From Bacillus sp. SB49 (lineage in GTDB: Bacteria > Bacillota > Bacilli > Bacillales > Halobacillaceae), in NCBI RefSeq assembly GCF_000469135.2, contig NZ_CP048117.1, positions 1,401,501 through 1,465,500 of the forward strand: a stretch of DNA of 64,000 nt. The letters run 5' to 3'. The stretch's first letter is position 1. Each line of letters opens with the position of its first letter. A program made the position numbers and the translations under genes. Positions 43,376-52,319 of this stretch are shown here, piece after piece. The notes under the pieces were generated by a model that was not told where the DNA came from, made no database searches, and saw nothing but the letters and a program-made list of their open reading frames with translations.

Positions 43376-44215
43376 TTGAGGACATTATTAAAAATTGACT
43401 CTAAAGATGGAGTATCTATTACTTTCCTACGTCCTTTTTCTGATGAAGAATATGAAGCACTTACAGGTCCAATGAGGATAGAGAGCTTTCATCGGACCAA
43501 TGTGCAAATGAGGGATATTGTTCGAACGAATGGTCAGGAACTTGAGGATTTTATATTAGATATTAAGAATAACAGAGAGTCTTATAAGCAAAAAGATCAC
43601 CAATTATTAATTGAAGCAAATCGCTTACTTCTAAATTTTTTATCTAGTTTTACTACATTTATTGATCATTGTAAAAGGCAGTACAGCATCCATTTAGATG
43701 TACTTAAGGAAGAATTTGAACAAAGAGACCGGAAGTATTTCGACCAATATTTCGAATATCGATTCTTTAAACAAATGCGAAACATTATTTCGCATATCGC
43801 TTTTCCTCTTTCTAAGACACGCCTAGACAAAGAAGGTTTCCATATCATAATGGTAAAAAAGGAGCTTTTGAAATTTGATTGGAAAAGAGTGGTTTCAAGA
43901 GATATTGAAACTTTCGAAGAAGAAATCGATGTACTACCAATGATCCAAAACCTCTGTGAACAGGTAAAGTGGTTAAGTTTTGATATTATGTATGACTACA
44001 AAGAAAAGATTATTGAAGCATTTGAGGCTTATCAAAAAGTGGCTACAGAAGTGCAAGGCGAATTCGGGTTCAGTGAGGCTGGGTCATTCGAAGAGTTAAG
44101 GAGATTAGAAAAGCCTAGAATACAACCATTTTCTATATCTCAAATTCATAAAGCCATTCAAGATTTAAATGAGCATCCAAGGATCAAAATAAGAATTACC
44201 CATCAATCTGAATGA
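43376..44215 (+). CDS. Cassette gene 1: hypothetical helical protein
   Basis: About 279 residues from TTG 43376, preceded by GGGGGTGA. Charged, mostly helical, no membrane segment; central HCKRQYSIHLDVLKEEFEQR and FFKQMRNIISHIAFPLSKTR. The R-N-I-I-S-H stretch is compatible with a HEPN-like Rx4-6H motif, but I do not rely on it. First gene after the boundary element. Confidence 0.7.
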   Translation: MRTLLKIDSKDGVSITFLRPFSDEEYEALTGPMRIESFHRTNVQMRDIVRTNGQELEDFILDIKNNRESYKQKDHQLLIEANRLLLNFLSSFTTFIDHCKRQYSIHLDVLKEEFEQRDRKYFDQYFEYRFFKQMRNIISHIAFPLSKTRLDKEGFHIIMVKKELLKFDWKRVVSRDIETFEEEIDVLPMIQNLCEQVKWLSFDIMYDYKEKIIEAFEAYQKVATEVQGEFGFSEAGSFEELRRLEKPRIQPFSISQIHKAIQDLNEHPRIKIRITHQSE

Positions 44216-44332
44216 AACTAGCTGTCTTATTCATAATTAATCGAACTTCATTAAGTTCCTAGAAAAGTATTTTGTTTTAAATTATGTTTAGTTTTAAACT
44301 TAAGAGCGCTAAAAATCGTACTCCACAAAATA

Positions 44333-44377
44333 TATCTCGAATTCAAGTCTTCCGTTCTAGGGGCGATTGCTTAATAG
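44333..44377 (+). repeat. Cassette repeat R4
   Basis: TATCTCGAATTCAAGTCTT, 8 nt (CCGTTCTA), GGGGC, tail GCTTAATAG. Confidence 0.85.
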
Positions 44378-44463
44378 AGTGTTCGCTATATTACATAAGT
44401 TCAGGTGGGAATTCAGCTGTTCCAACTAAAGAAGCCGGAAACTCATATAAGGAGTGATTATAA

Positions 44464-45018
44464 ATGCAGGGGAAAAATATTAAGCTTGTGATTGGTGCAG
44501 GAGAACATAACAATAATCCGGGTTGGATTCATACCCAGAAAGACGAAGTGAATTTACTAGATGAAGCTACCTGGGAAGCTAACTTTAAGATAAATTCAAT
44601 TGAAGCCATTTTAGCAGAACACGTCTGGGAACATCTGACCTTTGAAGAGGGGATACGAGCTGCTGAGATATGTATTAAATATTTAAGAGAAGGTGGGTAC
44701 GTCCGTTGTGCGGTTCCCGATGGATATTTTCCTGATGAAAAGTATCAACAAATCGTACAAGTTGGAGGTCCAGGACCAGCCGATCATCCCGCAGCGAGTC
44801 ATAAAATAGTACATAATTATAATTCAATATCCAACATGTTCAAGAATGTAGGATTTGAAGTGAAATTACTTGAATATTGTGATGAAGAAGGGCAATTTCA
44901 TGCGAACTCATGGAGTGGAAAAGATGGAGTTATCTTTCGCTCTAAACAATTTGATCCTAGAAACCAAGGGGAAGAATTAGCATTTCCATCGCTTATTATT
45001 GATGCCGTAAAGCCTTAA
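44464..45018 (+). CDS. Cassette gene 2: SAM-dependent methyltransferase-like protein
   Basis: 184 residues. KLVIGAGEHNNNPGWIHTQ is motif I region, and EAILAEHVWEHLTFEEG (as in predicted methyltransferases of the COG4627 kind) precedes LREGGYVRCAVPDGYFPD. AAGGAG supports the ATG. Substrate unknown. Repeat R5 starts 46 nt after the stop. Confidence 0.78.
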   Translation: MQGKNIKLVIGAGEHNNNPGWIHTQKDEVNLLDEATWEANFKINSIEAILAEHVWEHLTFEEGIRAAEICIKYLREGGYVRCAVPDGYFPDEKYQQIVQVGGPGPADHPAASHKIVHNYNSISNMFKNVGFEVKLLEYCDEEGQFHANSWSGKDGVIFRSKQFDPRNQGEELAFPSLIIDAVKP

Positions 45019-45063
45019 TTATTTAATTAAATGCGAGCAATAAACGTAGTCTTTCCTTTTAAA

Positions 45064-45109
45064 TATCTCGACTTCGAATCTTCAAGTAAAGGGGGTTTTA
45101 GTTGAATAA
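45064..45109 (+). repeat. Cassette repeat R5
   Basis: TATCTCGACTTCGAATCTT, 8 nt (CAAGTAAA), GGGGGT, tail AGTTGAATAA. Confidence 0.85.
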
Positions 45110-45121
45110 ATTAAATAAGAT

Positions 45122-45160
45122 AATCGGTTCCTGAATTTTGTAAAGGAACCGATTTTTTAT
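45122..45160 (+). terminator. Terminator after R5
   Basis: AATCGGTTCC pairs with GGAACCGATT, followed by T4. It stops plus-strand transcription from cassettes 1-2 before the minus-strand gene. Confidence 0.8.
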
Positions 45161-45585
45161 GCATAATTTTCCTTAACGCTATATATTCGCATTTTCCTAA
45201 CCTTTTCAATATATAACCTTGCCCTTTCGATGCCTTGGCCTCTTAAATCCTCTAATTTAACGCTTCCTTCTTGGGGATAACAAAATGAAACTATCACCCT
45301 CTCCAAAAAGGAAAATATGCTTGTGATTAATGATCCTCTCATAAGTTTAGGGAGATCATTATTGTACATTTGATGCTTTTCTAACCAGTCGTCAACTTCT
45401 TTCATCCAAGTATCATCATCTATATCATCAAGAGAAACCATTGTAGCTTCCTCAAAATATTTTATTGATTCTTTATTTAACTGTTTTTCTACATAAGATG
45501 AATACTCTTCAAACACTCGAATTTGCTTTAATACTATATGTTCATATGCGAAATATTTTAAAGCCTTATTATCTTCCAAGTTCAT
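45157..45585 (-). CDS. Cassette gene on minus strand: hypothetical helical protein
   Basis: 142 residues, helical and acidic at the start; LPKLMRGSLITSIFSFLERV resembles the core of phage-defence or HEPN-like proteins but no catalytic motif is clear. It lies in the R5-R6 unit, opposite to the next gene, while the repeats keep the plus orientation. Confidence 0.65.
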   Translation of the reverse strand: MNLEDNKALKYFAYEHIVLKQIRVFEEYSSYVEKQLNKESIKYFEEATMVSLDDIDDDTWMKEVDDWLEKHQMYNNDLPKLMRGSLITSIFSFLERVIVSFCYPQEGSVKLEDLRGQGIERARLYIEKVRKMRIYSVKENYA

Positions 45586-45797
45586 CCCCCTCTTACTAAA
45601 ATTTAATACTATGCTCGACCTAATCTTCCACCATACTTAACCCTACACTTCTCTCCATATGAACAATCCTTTTATTCGGTTTTTTTATATATTTTACCAT
45701 AATAGCGCTTCGCCAAATTATATAAGAGACACAAACTCCCAACATTGAAGGGATCCTCTCTTTGTTTGATAAATAAGACTATAAAGTGTTTTGCGGT

Positions 45798-45829
45798 TGT
45801 TGTTTGAAGGTAAATTTGAAATAATTGGA
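45798..45829 (+). promoter_or_regulatory. Putative promoter inside a cassette
   Basis: TTGTTG, 17 nt and AATAAT, within TTTGAAATAATTGGAATGA. The same block with a TTGAGA -35 precedes the gene at 52320, and a similar block lies at 56831. Confidence 0.45.
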
Positions 45830-45877
45830 ATGAATGAACGGAAGTTAACCAACTGCTGAATGAAAGGGTGGTTATTT

Positions 45878-46813
45878 TTGGAGCACTTTAAACAAAGGTT
45901 GGAAGAAATGAAATGGGTACCACTTCATATAGAATGCATTACTGGTGCACATGCGGGTGATATTTTCCGATTTGAAATTATAAATCAGAATGAGGAAAAG
46001 AAAAAATTTATTTATAAGGAATTTGCTGAGGGGAGAAACAATGAAATAGAAGTATATAAGAAGTTAGAAAATCATCTACAACCATTAACCAAGCTGGTTA
46101 AATGGTATGAGTCTAATCCGCAAGCCATTCTTATGGTTGATTTAGGAAGGCCTTTGAAAGATGATTTCATGGAATTACCTTTACATAGTAAAAAGAAGTC
46201 GATTGTATCTATTCTCCAACGACTTTCTTATCTATATAGCTTAAAGGTTGATCAAACCGCTCTAACCCTGGATACTCACTCTATTACATATGAATGGTCT
46301 GACTGGGCAATTGAACAATTAAAGTTATTGAATGCAAGACACGAATGGGCATCTGATTGGTCCAAATTTATAGAATATGCTTACCAAAAATTAAAACTAG
46401 GTGATTATAAAGTAAGAGGTCCTTTAACTCTCACTCATGGCGATCCTCACCTTGAGAATGTTTTTAGTTACGATAATGAAGTTTGGTTCATTGACTGGGA
46501 ATGGGCTGCAATTGGTTCACCTTTAAGGGATATAACTATATTGTTGCAAGATGTATATGAGGAAGAACTGGTGCAGTACACATATAGAGCTTATAAAGAA
46601 TTATTAGATAGTAAAAAGATATTGATAAGTAATGATGCATATAGAAGAGATTTTCACCATTTATATATAGATCATACAACAATGATGTTGGCATGGGAAA
46701 TTGATAAGTATTTTCAGGGTTATACTTCAGAAGCAAGGATTAAGGAAATTGTAGAATTTAAGATGAAAGAAATTAAAAGGGTGGTCAATGAAGAGGCAGG
46801 CGTATCTCAATAG
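45878..46813 (+). CDS. Cassette gene: aminoglycoside phosphotransferase-like kinase
   Basis: About 311 residues. Brenner motif LTHGDPHLENVF with catalytic Asp, metal Asp in WFIDWEWAAIG, and RFEIINQNEEKKKFIYKEF as N-lobe lysine strand. Start TTG 45878 after AAAGGGTGG, or ATG 45860. Low GC unlike the APH-like gene at 18980. May phosphorylate choline, an antibiotic or another small molecule. Confidence 0.85.
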   Translation: MEHFKQRLEEMKWVPLHIECITGAHAGDIFRFEIINQNEEKKKFIYKEFAEGRNNEIEVYKKLENHLQPLTKLVKWYESNPQAILMVDLGRPLKDDFMELPLHSKKKSIVSILQRLSYLYSLKVDQTALTLDTHSITYEWSDWAIEQLKLLNARHEWASDWSKFIEYAYQKLKLGDYKVRGPLTLTHGDPHLENVFSYDNEVWFIDWEWAAIGSPLRDITILLQDVYEEELVQYTYRAYKELLDSKKILISNDAYRRDFHHLYIDHTTMMLAWEIDKYFQGYTSEARIKEIVEFKMKEIKRVVNEEAGVSQ

Positions 46814-46853
46814 CGGTAAAATACGGACATGGGTATACAAGGGAGTGATTGAG

Positions 46854-46899
46854 TATCTTGATTTCGAGTCTTCCGTATAAGGGGGCTTTTCTTTATTAA
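46854..46899 (+). repeat. Cassette repeat R6
   Basis: TATCTTGATTTCGAGTCTT, 8 nt (CCGTATAA), GGGGGC, tail CTTTATTAA. Confidence 0.88.
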
Positions 46900-46924
46900 T
46901 TAATGTCCTCGGAGGTGATTATGT

Positions 46925-47131
46925 ATGGAGAATCAAAGGTTATCAAAATTAGATATATGGCGAGAAAAATATGGAGCACTAGTAATTGCTTTAGCTTGTC
47001 TTTATAGTGCAATTAGCAGTTGGGGACAAAATTGGATCCTTACGAGTGTTTTAGTTTTCGGCACATTTGTCTGTGGAATATTTAGTTTCTTTGATATAAA
47101 GAGAGCTTTGATGGAAAAAGGTTCAAGGTAA
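46925..47131 (+). CDS. Cassette gene: 68-residue membrane protein
   Basis: Two hydrophobic segments (ALVIALACLYSAIS; ILTSVLVFGTFVCGIFSFF) and a basic tail. GGAGGTGA precedes the ATG. No family recognised. Confidence 0.7.
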   Translation: MENQRLSKLDIWREKYGALVIALACLYSAISSWGQNWILTSVLVFGTFVCGIFSFFDIKRALMEKGSR

Positions 47132-47201
47132 TAATTTGTCGCTAATGTGATCAAGATCATTCCAATGTAACCCTTATTGATAAAGGAAGATGGGCTAATA
47201 T

Positions 47202-47247
47202 TATTTTGAAATCGAGTCTTACGTAAACGGGGGCAATTGCAAAATAG
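47202..47247 (+). repeat. Cassette repeat R7
   Basis: TATTTTGAAATCGAGTCTT, 8 nt (ACGTAAAC), GGGGGC, tail GCAAAATAG. Confidence 0.85.
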
Positions 47248-47269
47248 TCGAATGCTAGGTGGTGGGGTT

Positions 47270-47458
47270 TTGAAGAAAGGGACGTTATTAAAAATCATAG
47301 GTATTCCTGTTGGTGTATATGTTGTTACATCTTTATGTGAATTATTTTTTTGGAACGATATGACTCTAACAAGTAAGGCGATAATCATTATAATGACGAC
47401 CATAACGTTATATCTCACAAACTTTACAAACTTTGTTAAAAAATATGAAAAAGATTAG
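47270..47458 (+). CDS. Cassette gene: 62-residue membrane protein
   Basis: TTG 47270 after GGTGGGG. Two hydrophobic segments and a basic end (FVKKYEKD). The start lies 22 nt after R7. Not recognised. Confidence 0.65.
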   Translation: MKKGTLLKIIGIPVGVYVVTSLCELFFWNDMTLTSKAIIIIMTTITLYLTNFTNFVKKYEKD

Positions 47459-47482
47459 TGATTCAAGCCATTTTTAAAATTG

Positions 47483-47528
47483 TATCTCGATTGTGAGACT
47501 TCAACTATTGGGGGCTTTACTGCAAAAA
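47483..47528 (+). repeat. Cassette repeat R8
   Basis: TATCTCGATTGTGAGACTT, 8 nt (CAACTATT), GGGGGC, tail CTGCAAAAAA. Confidence 0.85.
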
Positions 47529-47569
47529 AGATTTTATTTATTAGAGCTTTTAGGTTTGGAGTGAATTAA

Positions 47570-47770
47570 TTGAAAGACCCAGATGAGTTATCTAAAAAGG
47601 GAAGATATCAAAGAGGATTTGCAGTTATTTATCTTGTTGTATCCTTATTTTTTATAACAGTAGTATTAGAAGATGACTATAACGTTTTTATTGTTGCCGC
47701 CATCACATTATCAATATATGTATTAGTGAAATTTCTAATAGGTGTTTACGTAGACAAAATGGAGAGATAG
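47570..47770 (+). CDS. Cassette gene: 66-residue membrane protein
   Basis: TTG 47570 with TTTGGAG upstream. Charged N-terminus then two hydrophobic segments (GFAVIYLVVSLFFITVV; FIVAAITLSIYVLVKFLIG). Not recognised. Confidence 0.65.
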   Translation: MKDPDELSKKGRYQRGFAVIYLVVSLFFITVVLEDDYNVFIVAAITLSIYVLVKFLIGVYVDKMER

Positions 47771-47789
47771 CTATTATAAAGTGGAAATA

Positions 47790-47835
47790 TATCTCGAAAT
47801 CGAGTATTCACGAATCGGGGGCTTTAGTTGAATAA
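47790..47835 (+). repeat. Cassette repeat R9
   Basis: TATCTCGAAATCGAGTATT, 8 nt (CACGAATC), GGGGGC, tail AGTTGAATAA. It has the perfect dyad CTCGA/TCGAG. Confidence 0.88.
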
Positions 47836-47839
47836 GCCT

Positions 47840-47879
47840 AACAAAAAGAACTTCCATAAAAATGGAAGTTCTTTTTGTT
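47840..47879 (+). terminator. Terminator inside the array
   Basis: AACAAAAAGAACTTCCAT and its exact complement around a 4-nt loop, with T5 in the 3' arm. It would stop read-through from upstream cassettes. Confidence 0.85.
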
Positions 47880-47992
47880 AGCATTGTCAAAGATAAATTT
47901 AAACAGAGCCAAAGCTTAAAATAACCTGGGAAGAGAAAAAATATTCTGTTATTCTGAATTATATGGAAATATTTATAAACGGAGGAGATTGG

Positions 47993-49801
47993 ATGGAGGA
48001 ATTCAGGTATCCAGAAAGATGGGAAATCAACTCAATTTTTGATGCTTCTTCAGATTCAACTGTTATACATAATCATTTAAAGGAGATAAATCAGGAAGTA
48101 ACGAAGTTAGAGGTTCTTATTGGAAATATGGAATATTTTGAGGGTGGGGGCTATTCAGTTCACTTAAAGAAAACTATTCAAATAGTTGAAAAAACAAAAG
48201 CTGATTTATCACAGCTTTCTTCTTTCTTGACTTGTCGAAGTGCAGAAAATACCCAGGATCAACAAGTCTTTGGCTGGAAAGGAAAGTTTTATAAGTTAAG
48301 TGTGAAGTTTAATTCGTTAGTCCGTAAAGTACAAAAGTGGGTTGCTAATTTGAATGATGAGTCATGGAACGAAATTTCAAGAAACGAAGATTTAAAGCAT
48401 TATCAATTCATACTTAAAGAATGGCGTCGGCAAGAACAAAAGGGATTACCTGAAAGAGAAGAAAAGACCATTGAATTACTGCTTGAAGATGGATATCACG
48501 CCTGGGGAGATTTGTATAAATCATTAGTAGCTGAAATAAGGCTTAAGATAAATATGAATGGAACTAGCGAGGAACTATCTATTGCCCAAACTAGAAATTT
48601 GCGCTCCCATCCTAAAGAGGATCTCCGTAGGGACTCTTATTTTACACTTAATAACACCTGGAAAAATAATTCAACAACTATTTCTACTATTATTAACCGA
48701 ATTGCTGGTGTTCGGAGAACTATTAATGATCTGAGAGGGGAAAGCGAATTACATAAATCTCTAAGGAATAACAGAATAAAAGAGAGAACATTAGATGCCA
48801 TGTGGAATGTGGTTAATCAGAATAAACAGCCTTTTGTTCGTTACTTAAATCAAAAATCAAAATTGCTAGGTAATAATTCTATGCGGGCCTATGATTTTTG
48901 GGCCCCAGTAAATAAAGAAGTTCAGTCAATCAATTACCAGGATGGTATAGAATTTATTTTAAATCACTTTCGAACACATAGTCCTGAATTAGAAGCGTTC
49001 TCTCGAAAAGCAATTCAACAAAATTGGGTAGAAGTAGAGGATCGTGCCAATAAGGCTGGTTATGCTTTCTGTGCTGGATTCCCTTCGTCGGGAGAGTCAA
49101 GGATTTTCATGACCTATGGTGGTCGTATTACTGATACACTTACTCTAGCTCATGAGTTAGGGCATGCTTTCCATAATCATGCTATGAGAGACGTGAACTA
49201 TTTGAACAGAGATTATCCAATGACTTTAGCTGAGACAGCTTCAACTTACTCAGAAATGATTGTATTAAACGCGGCATTAAAAGAAGCAGAGTCACAGGCT
49301 CAAAAGTTATTTTTGATAGATGAAAAACTTAAGCGAAGTGTTATGAACTTTATGGAGATTCATTCAAGATTTTTATTTGAGAAAAATCTATACAAAGAGA
49401 GACAACACGGCTATGTTACTGTAGGTCAGTTAAATAAAATGATGAGAGAGTCTTTGGAGGAAGGGTATCAAGGATCTATGGACGACTTATCTGAATATTC
49501 CTGGGCTTCAACCCCACACTTTTATCACACAAAAAGTCCTTTTTATAACTTTCCTTACACGTTCGGGTATTTGTTGGCTATGGGCATCTACGAAAAAGTA
49601 GAGCAAGAAGGGTCAGATTTTGAAACTAAGTACATATCTCTTCTTAGGGATTCTGGCCGGATGAATGTAGAAGACTTGGTCATGAAGCATTTAGGAGAAG
49701 ATATTACAAAAGAAGACTTCTGGGAGATAGGTATGCGTCGATGTGTTCAGGATGTTGAAGAATACATAAAAGTAAGTGAACAACTGTTTAGTCATCCATG
49801 A
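47993..49801 (+). CDS. Cassette gene: M3-family oligopeptidase (PepF-like)
   Basis: About 602 residues from ATG 47993 (GGAGGAG upstream). Zinc site LAHELGHAFHNH (HExxH) and downstream Glu in LAETASTYSEM; FCAGFPSSGESRIFMTYGG and FYNFPYTFGYLLAMGIY match oligoendopeptidase F. Longest cassette gene. Cytosolic. It probably cuts short peptides; role in the array unknown. Confidence 0.9.
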   Translation: MEEFRYPERWEINSIFDASSDSTVIHNHLKEINQEVTKLEVLIGNMEYFEGGGYSVHLKKTIQIVEKTKADLSQLSSFLTCRSAENTQDQQVFGWKGKFYKLSVKFNSLVRKVQKWVANLNDESWNEISRNEDLKHYQFILKEWRRQEQKGLPEREEKTIELLLEDGYHAWGDLYKSLVAEIRLKINMNGTSEELSIAQTRNLRSHPKEDLRRDSYFTLNNTWKNNSTTISTIINRIAGVRRTINDLRGESELHKSLRNNRIKERTLDAMWNVVNQNKQPFVRYLNQKSKLLGNNSMRAYDFWAPVNKEVQSINYQDGIEFILNHFRTHSPELEAFSRKAIQQNWVEVEDRANKAGYAFCAGFPSSGESRIFMTYGGRITDTLTLAHELGHAFHNHAMRDVNYLNRDYPMTLAETASTYSEMIVLNAALKEAESQAQKLFLIDEKLKRSVMNFMEIHSRFLFEKNLYKERQHGYVTVGQLNKMMRESLEEGYQGSMDDLSEYSWASTPHFYHTKSPFYNFPYTFGYLLAMGIYEKVEQEGSDFETKYISLLRDSGRMNVEDLVMKHLGEDITKEDFWEIGMRRCVQDVEEYIKVSEQLFSHP

Positions 49802-49854
49802 AATCTTAGCTGTGACGTATTTTGTAACTGAGGGATTTGATCAGTTTAATTAAT

Positions 49855-49900
49855 TATCTCGACTTTAAGTCTTAAAAAAACGGGGGCGTTTGCTTAATAA
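49855..49900 (+). repeat. Cassette repeat R10
   Basis: TATCTCGACTTTAAGTCTT, 8 nt (AAAAAAAC), GGGGGC, tail GCTTAATAA. Confidence 0.88.
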
Positions 49901-49911
49901 AAGCAATCGTC

Positions 49912-50103
49912 CTATATTCTTAGGATTAATTGACTTAGTATAAACATTACAAGTAATACACCAATTCCTAACACGCTATATCCAATATGTCTACGTTCTG
50001 ACAAGTACTCACCTTTAATAGCTTTCCAATCTGGATAGAAAAAGCTAATCACTCGGACAGCTATTATACCAAACATAACTAATACGGCAGCCATAATTTC
50101 CAT
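49912..50103 (-). CDS. Cassette gene on minus strand: 63-residue membrane protein
   Basis: Two hydrophobic segments (MAAVLVMFGIIAVRVISFF; YSVLGIGVLLVMFILSQLIL). AAAGGAG on the minus strand upstream supports the start. Flanked by R10 and R11, which keep the plus orientation. Confidence 0.65.
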   Translation of the reverse strand: MEIMAAVLVMFGIIAVRVISFFYPDWKAIKGEYLSERRHIGYSVLGIGVLLVMFILSQLILRI

Positions 50104-50187
50104 TAGTAAAACTCCTTTTACATATCTAGTATCCTTTTCCTTTCTGGGTAAAACTAAAAGGAGTAAGTTTGTTGTCGTTTATAAATT

Positions 50188-50233
50188 TATCTTGAAACTG
50201 AGTTTTATAAAAACGGGGGCAATAGTTTAATTA
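50188..50233 (+). repeat. Cassette repeat R11
   Basis: TATCTTGAAACTGAGTTTT, 8 nt (ATAAAAAC), GGGGGC, tail GTTTAATTA. Confidence 0.85.
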
Positions 50234-50280
50234 AGAAGTAATAGTTACTCTCTGCTAAAACTTATCGATTAGGAAAGGAA

Positions 50281-50802
50281 GTGTTACAATTGGAAGCTAA
50301 AATAGAGCCATTAAAGGGATTTACTCCACAAATCGGTCACCTAGTATCGCAAATGAATTATGTGAGAAAAACAACGTTTGAAGCTGTATCAGGACTAACA
50401 ACCTCTGAATTGGATTTTTTACCAAGTAACGATGGGAATAGTATTGGAGCCCTCTTATTACATATAGCTGCTGTAGAGAAAGGATTTCAAATAGAAATCT
50501 TTGAGGGTCGAAGACCAAACAATCAGGAAATGTTGGAATGGGGGTCTCCTTATAATCTTGGCGAAAAAGGAAGAAGAGACATTAAAGGATATCCATTAAA
50601 ATTTTATATCACAAAACTTGAAGAAGTAAGACATAAAACACTTCAGAAATTGGCAACGTTGACTGATGATTGGTTATATGAAAACAGACTATGGGACAAT
50701 TACTCCTCTAACAACTACTTCATTTGGTTTCACGTTTTTGAAGATGAAATCAATCATAGAGGGCAAATAAGAATGATTAGAAAAATGTTGCCACAAGAAT
50801 AG
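50281..50802 (+). CDS. Cassette gene: DinB family protein
   Basis: 173 residues, four-helix DinB/DUF664 fold: MNYVRKTTFEAVSGLTTSEL, GALLLHIAAVEKGFQIEIF, and HVFEDEINHRGQIRMIRK with the metal His residues. Start GTG 50281 or TTG 50290 after AGGAAAGGAA. The family includes bacillithiol S-transferases and other metal-dependent thiol transferases. Confidence 0.85.
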   Translation: MLQLEAKIEPLKGFTPQIGHLVSQMNYVRKTTFEAVSGLTTSELDFLPSNDGNSIGALLLHIAAVEKGFQIEIFEGRRPNNQEMLEWGSPYNLGEKGRRDIKGYPLKFYITKLEEVRHKTLQKLATLTDDWLYENRLWDNYSSNNYFIWFHVFEDEINHRGQIRMIRKMLPQE

Positions 50803-50840
50803 TGATATATTTCATCGTAGATTATGCGAGTTTTTTAGAT

Positions 50841-50886
50841 TATCTTGAATTCAAATCTTAAACAAAAGGGGGCAATAGCTGAAGAA
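50841..50886 (+). repeat. Cassette repeat R12
   Basis: TATCTTGAATTCAAATCTT, 8 nt (AAACAAAA), GGGGGC, tail GCTGAAGAA. Confidence 0.83.
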
Positions 50887-50910
50887 TGAAGTTAGGTAGG
50901 GGGGCTGTAT

Positions 50911-51258
50911 TTGAACATAGATACTGATTCATTGGTTACTTTCCTTATTACGTGGGGAATACCAACTTTTATGGTTGTTAGAACTTATTTAAAAATGGAT
51001 TCAGATGATAGGAACTCTGCAAAGAAGGATTTTAAATCGGCACATTTTGTTTTCACAATCGGGTCACTTGTAATAGGTTATTTTTTCGCTTCTATTGGAA
51101 ATCTACTGACACTAAATATCATAAAGTTACCTGGGATTTTCTTAATGATCATAGCAGGTATTACAATTACGGTGGATATGTGGAGAAAAAATAAAGCTAA
51201 AAGTATGTTAACACCAATACTTATTGCAGTTGCAATCTTCTTCTTGATTAAACCGTAG
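50911..51258 (+). CDS. Cassette gene: 115-residue membrane protein
   Basis: TTG 50911 after TAGGGGGG. Four hydrophobic segments. The C-terminus ends in a helix running to the stop. Not recognised. Confidence 0.65.
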   Translation: MNIDTDSLVTFLITWGIPTFMVVRTYLKMDSDDRNSAKKDFKSAHFVFTIGSLVIGYFFASIGNLLTLNIIKLPGIFLMIIAGITITVDMWRKNKAKSMLTPILIAVAIFFLIKP

Positions 51259-51314
51259 TGACACAGTATTCATTTTTGTGCTAACGGAAGCGTTCGTTGA
51301 AATTTTGCTTAATA

Positions 51315-51359
51315 TATCTTGAATTAAAGTCTTAATGAAACGGGGCTTTAATTAAATAA
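51315..51359 (+). repeat. Cassette repeat R13
   Basis: TATCTTGAATTAAAGTCTT, 8 nt (AATGAAAC), GGGGC (one G short), tail TTAAATAA. Confidence 0.83.
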
Positions 51360-51405
51360 TGTCTATCGCAAATTATGTCTTAAATGGTAGTGAAAGGAGG
51401 ATTTT

Positions 51406-51564
51406 ATGAGCTTTTGGACCTGGATAGCAATTGCTATCGCCTTGATCAGTGGAATACTTTTTTCTAACTCTTCTAAGAAAAAGACTGAAAGAAAACATAT
51501 AGTTGCACTTACTTGGTTTATCATCGCAGTAATCTTATTTTTTGTATGGTGGTTTACACGTTGA
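51406..51564 (+). CDS. Cassette gene: 52-residue membrane protein
   Basis: MSFWTWIAIAIALISGILF, a basic loop SSKKKTERKH, then a second hydrophobic segment ending WWFTR. AAAGGAGG lies 7 nt before the ATG. It fills its cassette. Confidence 0.65.
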   Translation: MSFWTWIAIAIALISGILFSNSSKKKTERKHIVALTWFIIAVILFFVWWFTR

Positions 51565-51602
51565 CTTAATACAGTTAATTAGTTCATAGCTCTATTTGAA
51601 GA

Positions 51603-51648
51603 CATCTCGACACTGAGTCTTCAAGTAACGGGGGCGATACTGAAAAAT
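51603..51648 (+). repeat. Cassette repeat R14
   Basis: CATCTCGACACTGAGTCTT, 8 nt (CAAGTAAC), GGGGGC, tail CTGAAAAAT. Confidence 0.85.
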
Positions 51649-51675
51649 GAGCGATTATTTGAAGGAGGTTAAATC

Positions 51676-52146
51676 TTGAAAGAGATAATCAAATTAATTG
51701 AAGATAAAGAATTTAAAACAGCTCGTGAAAAACTTCTCCCATTAGTTAGAGAAAGTACGAAAAATGCGGAACTAAACTATTACAGTGCAGTTTCACATGA
51801 TGCTTTAGGTATGGAGCGAGAAGCTATACCTTTCTACGAAGCAGCTCTTTCTTATGGGATAAATGGAGAGTTGCGTGAGCGTACATATGTACAATTGGGT
51901 AGTAGTTTGAGGTGTATTGGTGAATACCAAAAAAGTAAGGCTATATTAGAAGAAGGAGAAATCGAATATCCAGATAATCTAGCGATAAAAGCCTTCTTGG
52001 CCATTGTTATGTACAATTTAAACGAAGAAGAAAATTCAGTTAGAAGTTTGTTGGAAACATTAGTTAAAACATCGTCCGATCCATGGATTAATAGCTACAG
52101 AAAAGCTATAGATTTCTATTCCGGCAAACTAAATCAAACATGGTGA
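51676..52146 (+). CDS. Cassette gene: tetratricopeptide-repeat protein
   Basis: 156 residues from TTG 51676 (GAAGGAGG upstream). Three to four TPR helix pairs (AELNYYSAVSHDALGMEREA, TYVQLGSSLRCIGEYQKSKA). A protein-binding scaffold; partner unknown. Resembles B. subtilis YobR/YaaT-like short TPR proteins only in general. Confidence 0.8.
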   Translation: MKEIIKLIEDKEFKTAREKLLPLVRESTKNAELNYYSAVSHDALGMEREAIPFYEAALSYGINGELRERTYVQLGSSLRCIGEYQKSKAILEEGEIEYPDNLAIKAFLAIVMYNLNEEENSVRSLLETLVKTSSDPWINSYRKAIDFYSGKLNQTW

Positions 52147-52167
52147 AATATTCTGTTTTAAAGCAAA

Positions 52168-52213
52168 TATCTTGATTTGAAGTTTTCCAGTATTGGGGGC
52201 TATCTTAAACAAG
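52168..52213 (+). repeat. Cassette repeat R15
   Basis: TATCTTGATTTGAAGTTTT, 8 nt (CCAGTATT), GGGGGC, tail CTTAAACAAG. Confidence 0.83.
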
Positions 52214-52241
52214 GTATCCCCCTCTATACTGATAATATTTA

Positions 52242-52272
52242 TTGAGATATTACGCTTTATTTGAAATAATTG
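52242..52272 (+). promoter_or_regulatory. Putative promoter inside a cassette
   Basis: TTGAGA, 17 nt and AATAAT, in TTTGAAATAATTGGGATGA, matching the block before the gene at 45878. It gives the protease gene its own transcription start. Confidence 0.5.
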
Positions 52273-52319
52273 GGATGAGATGAACAGTGTCTATTAATTT
52301 TTATTTTGAGGTGGATTGA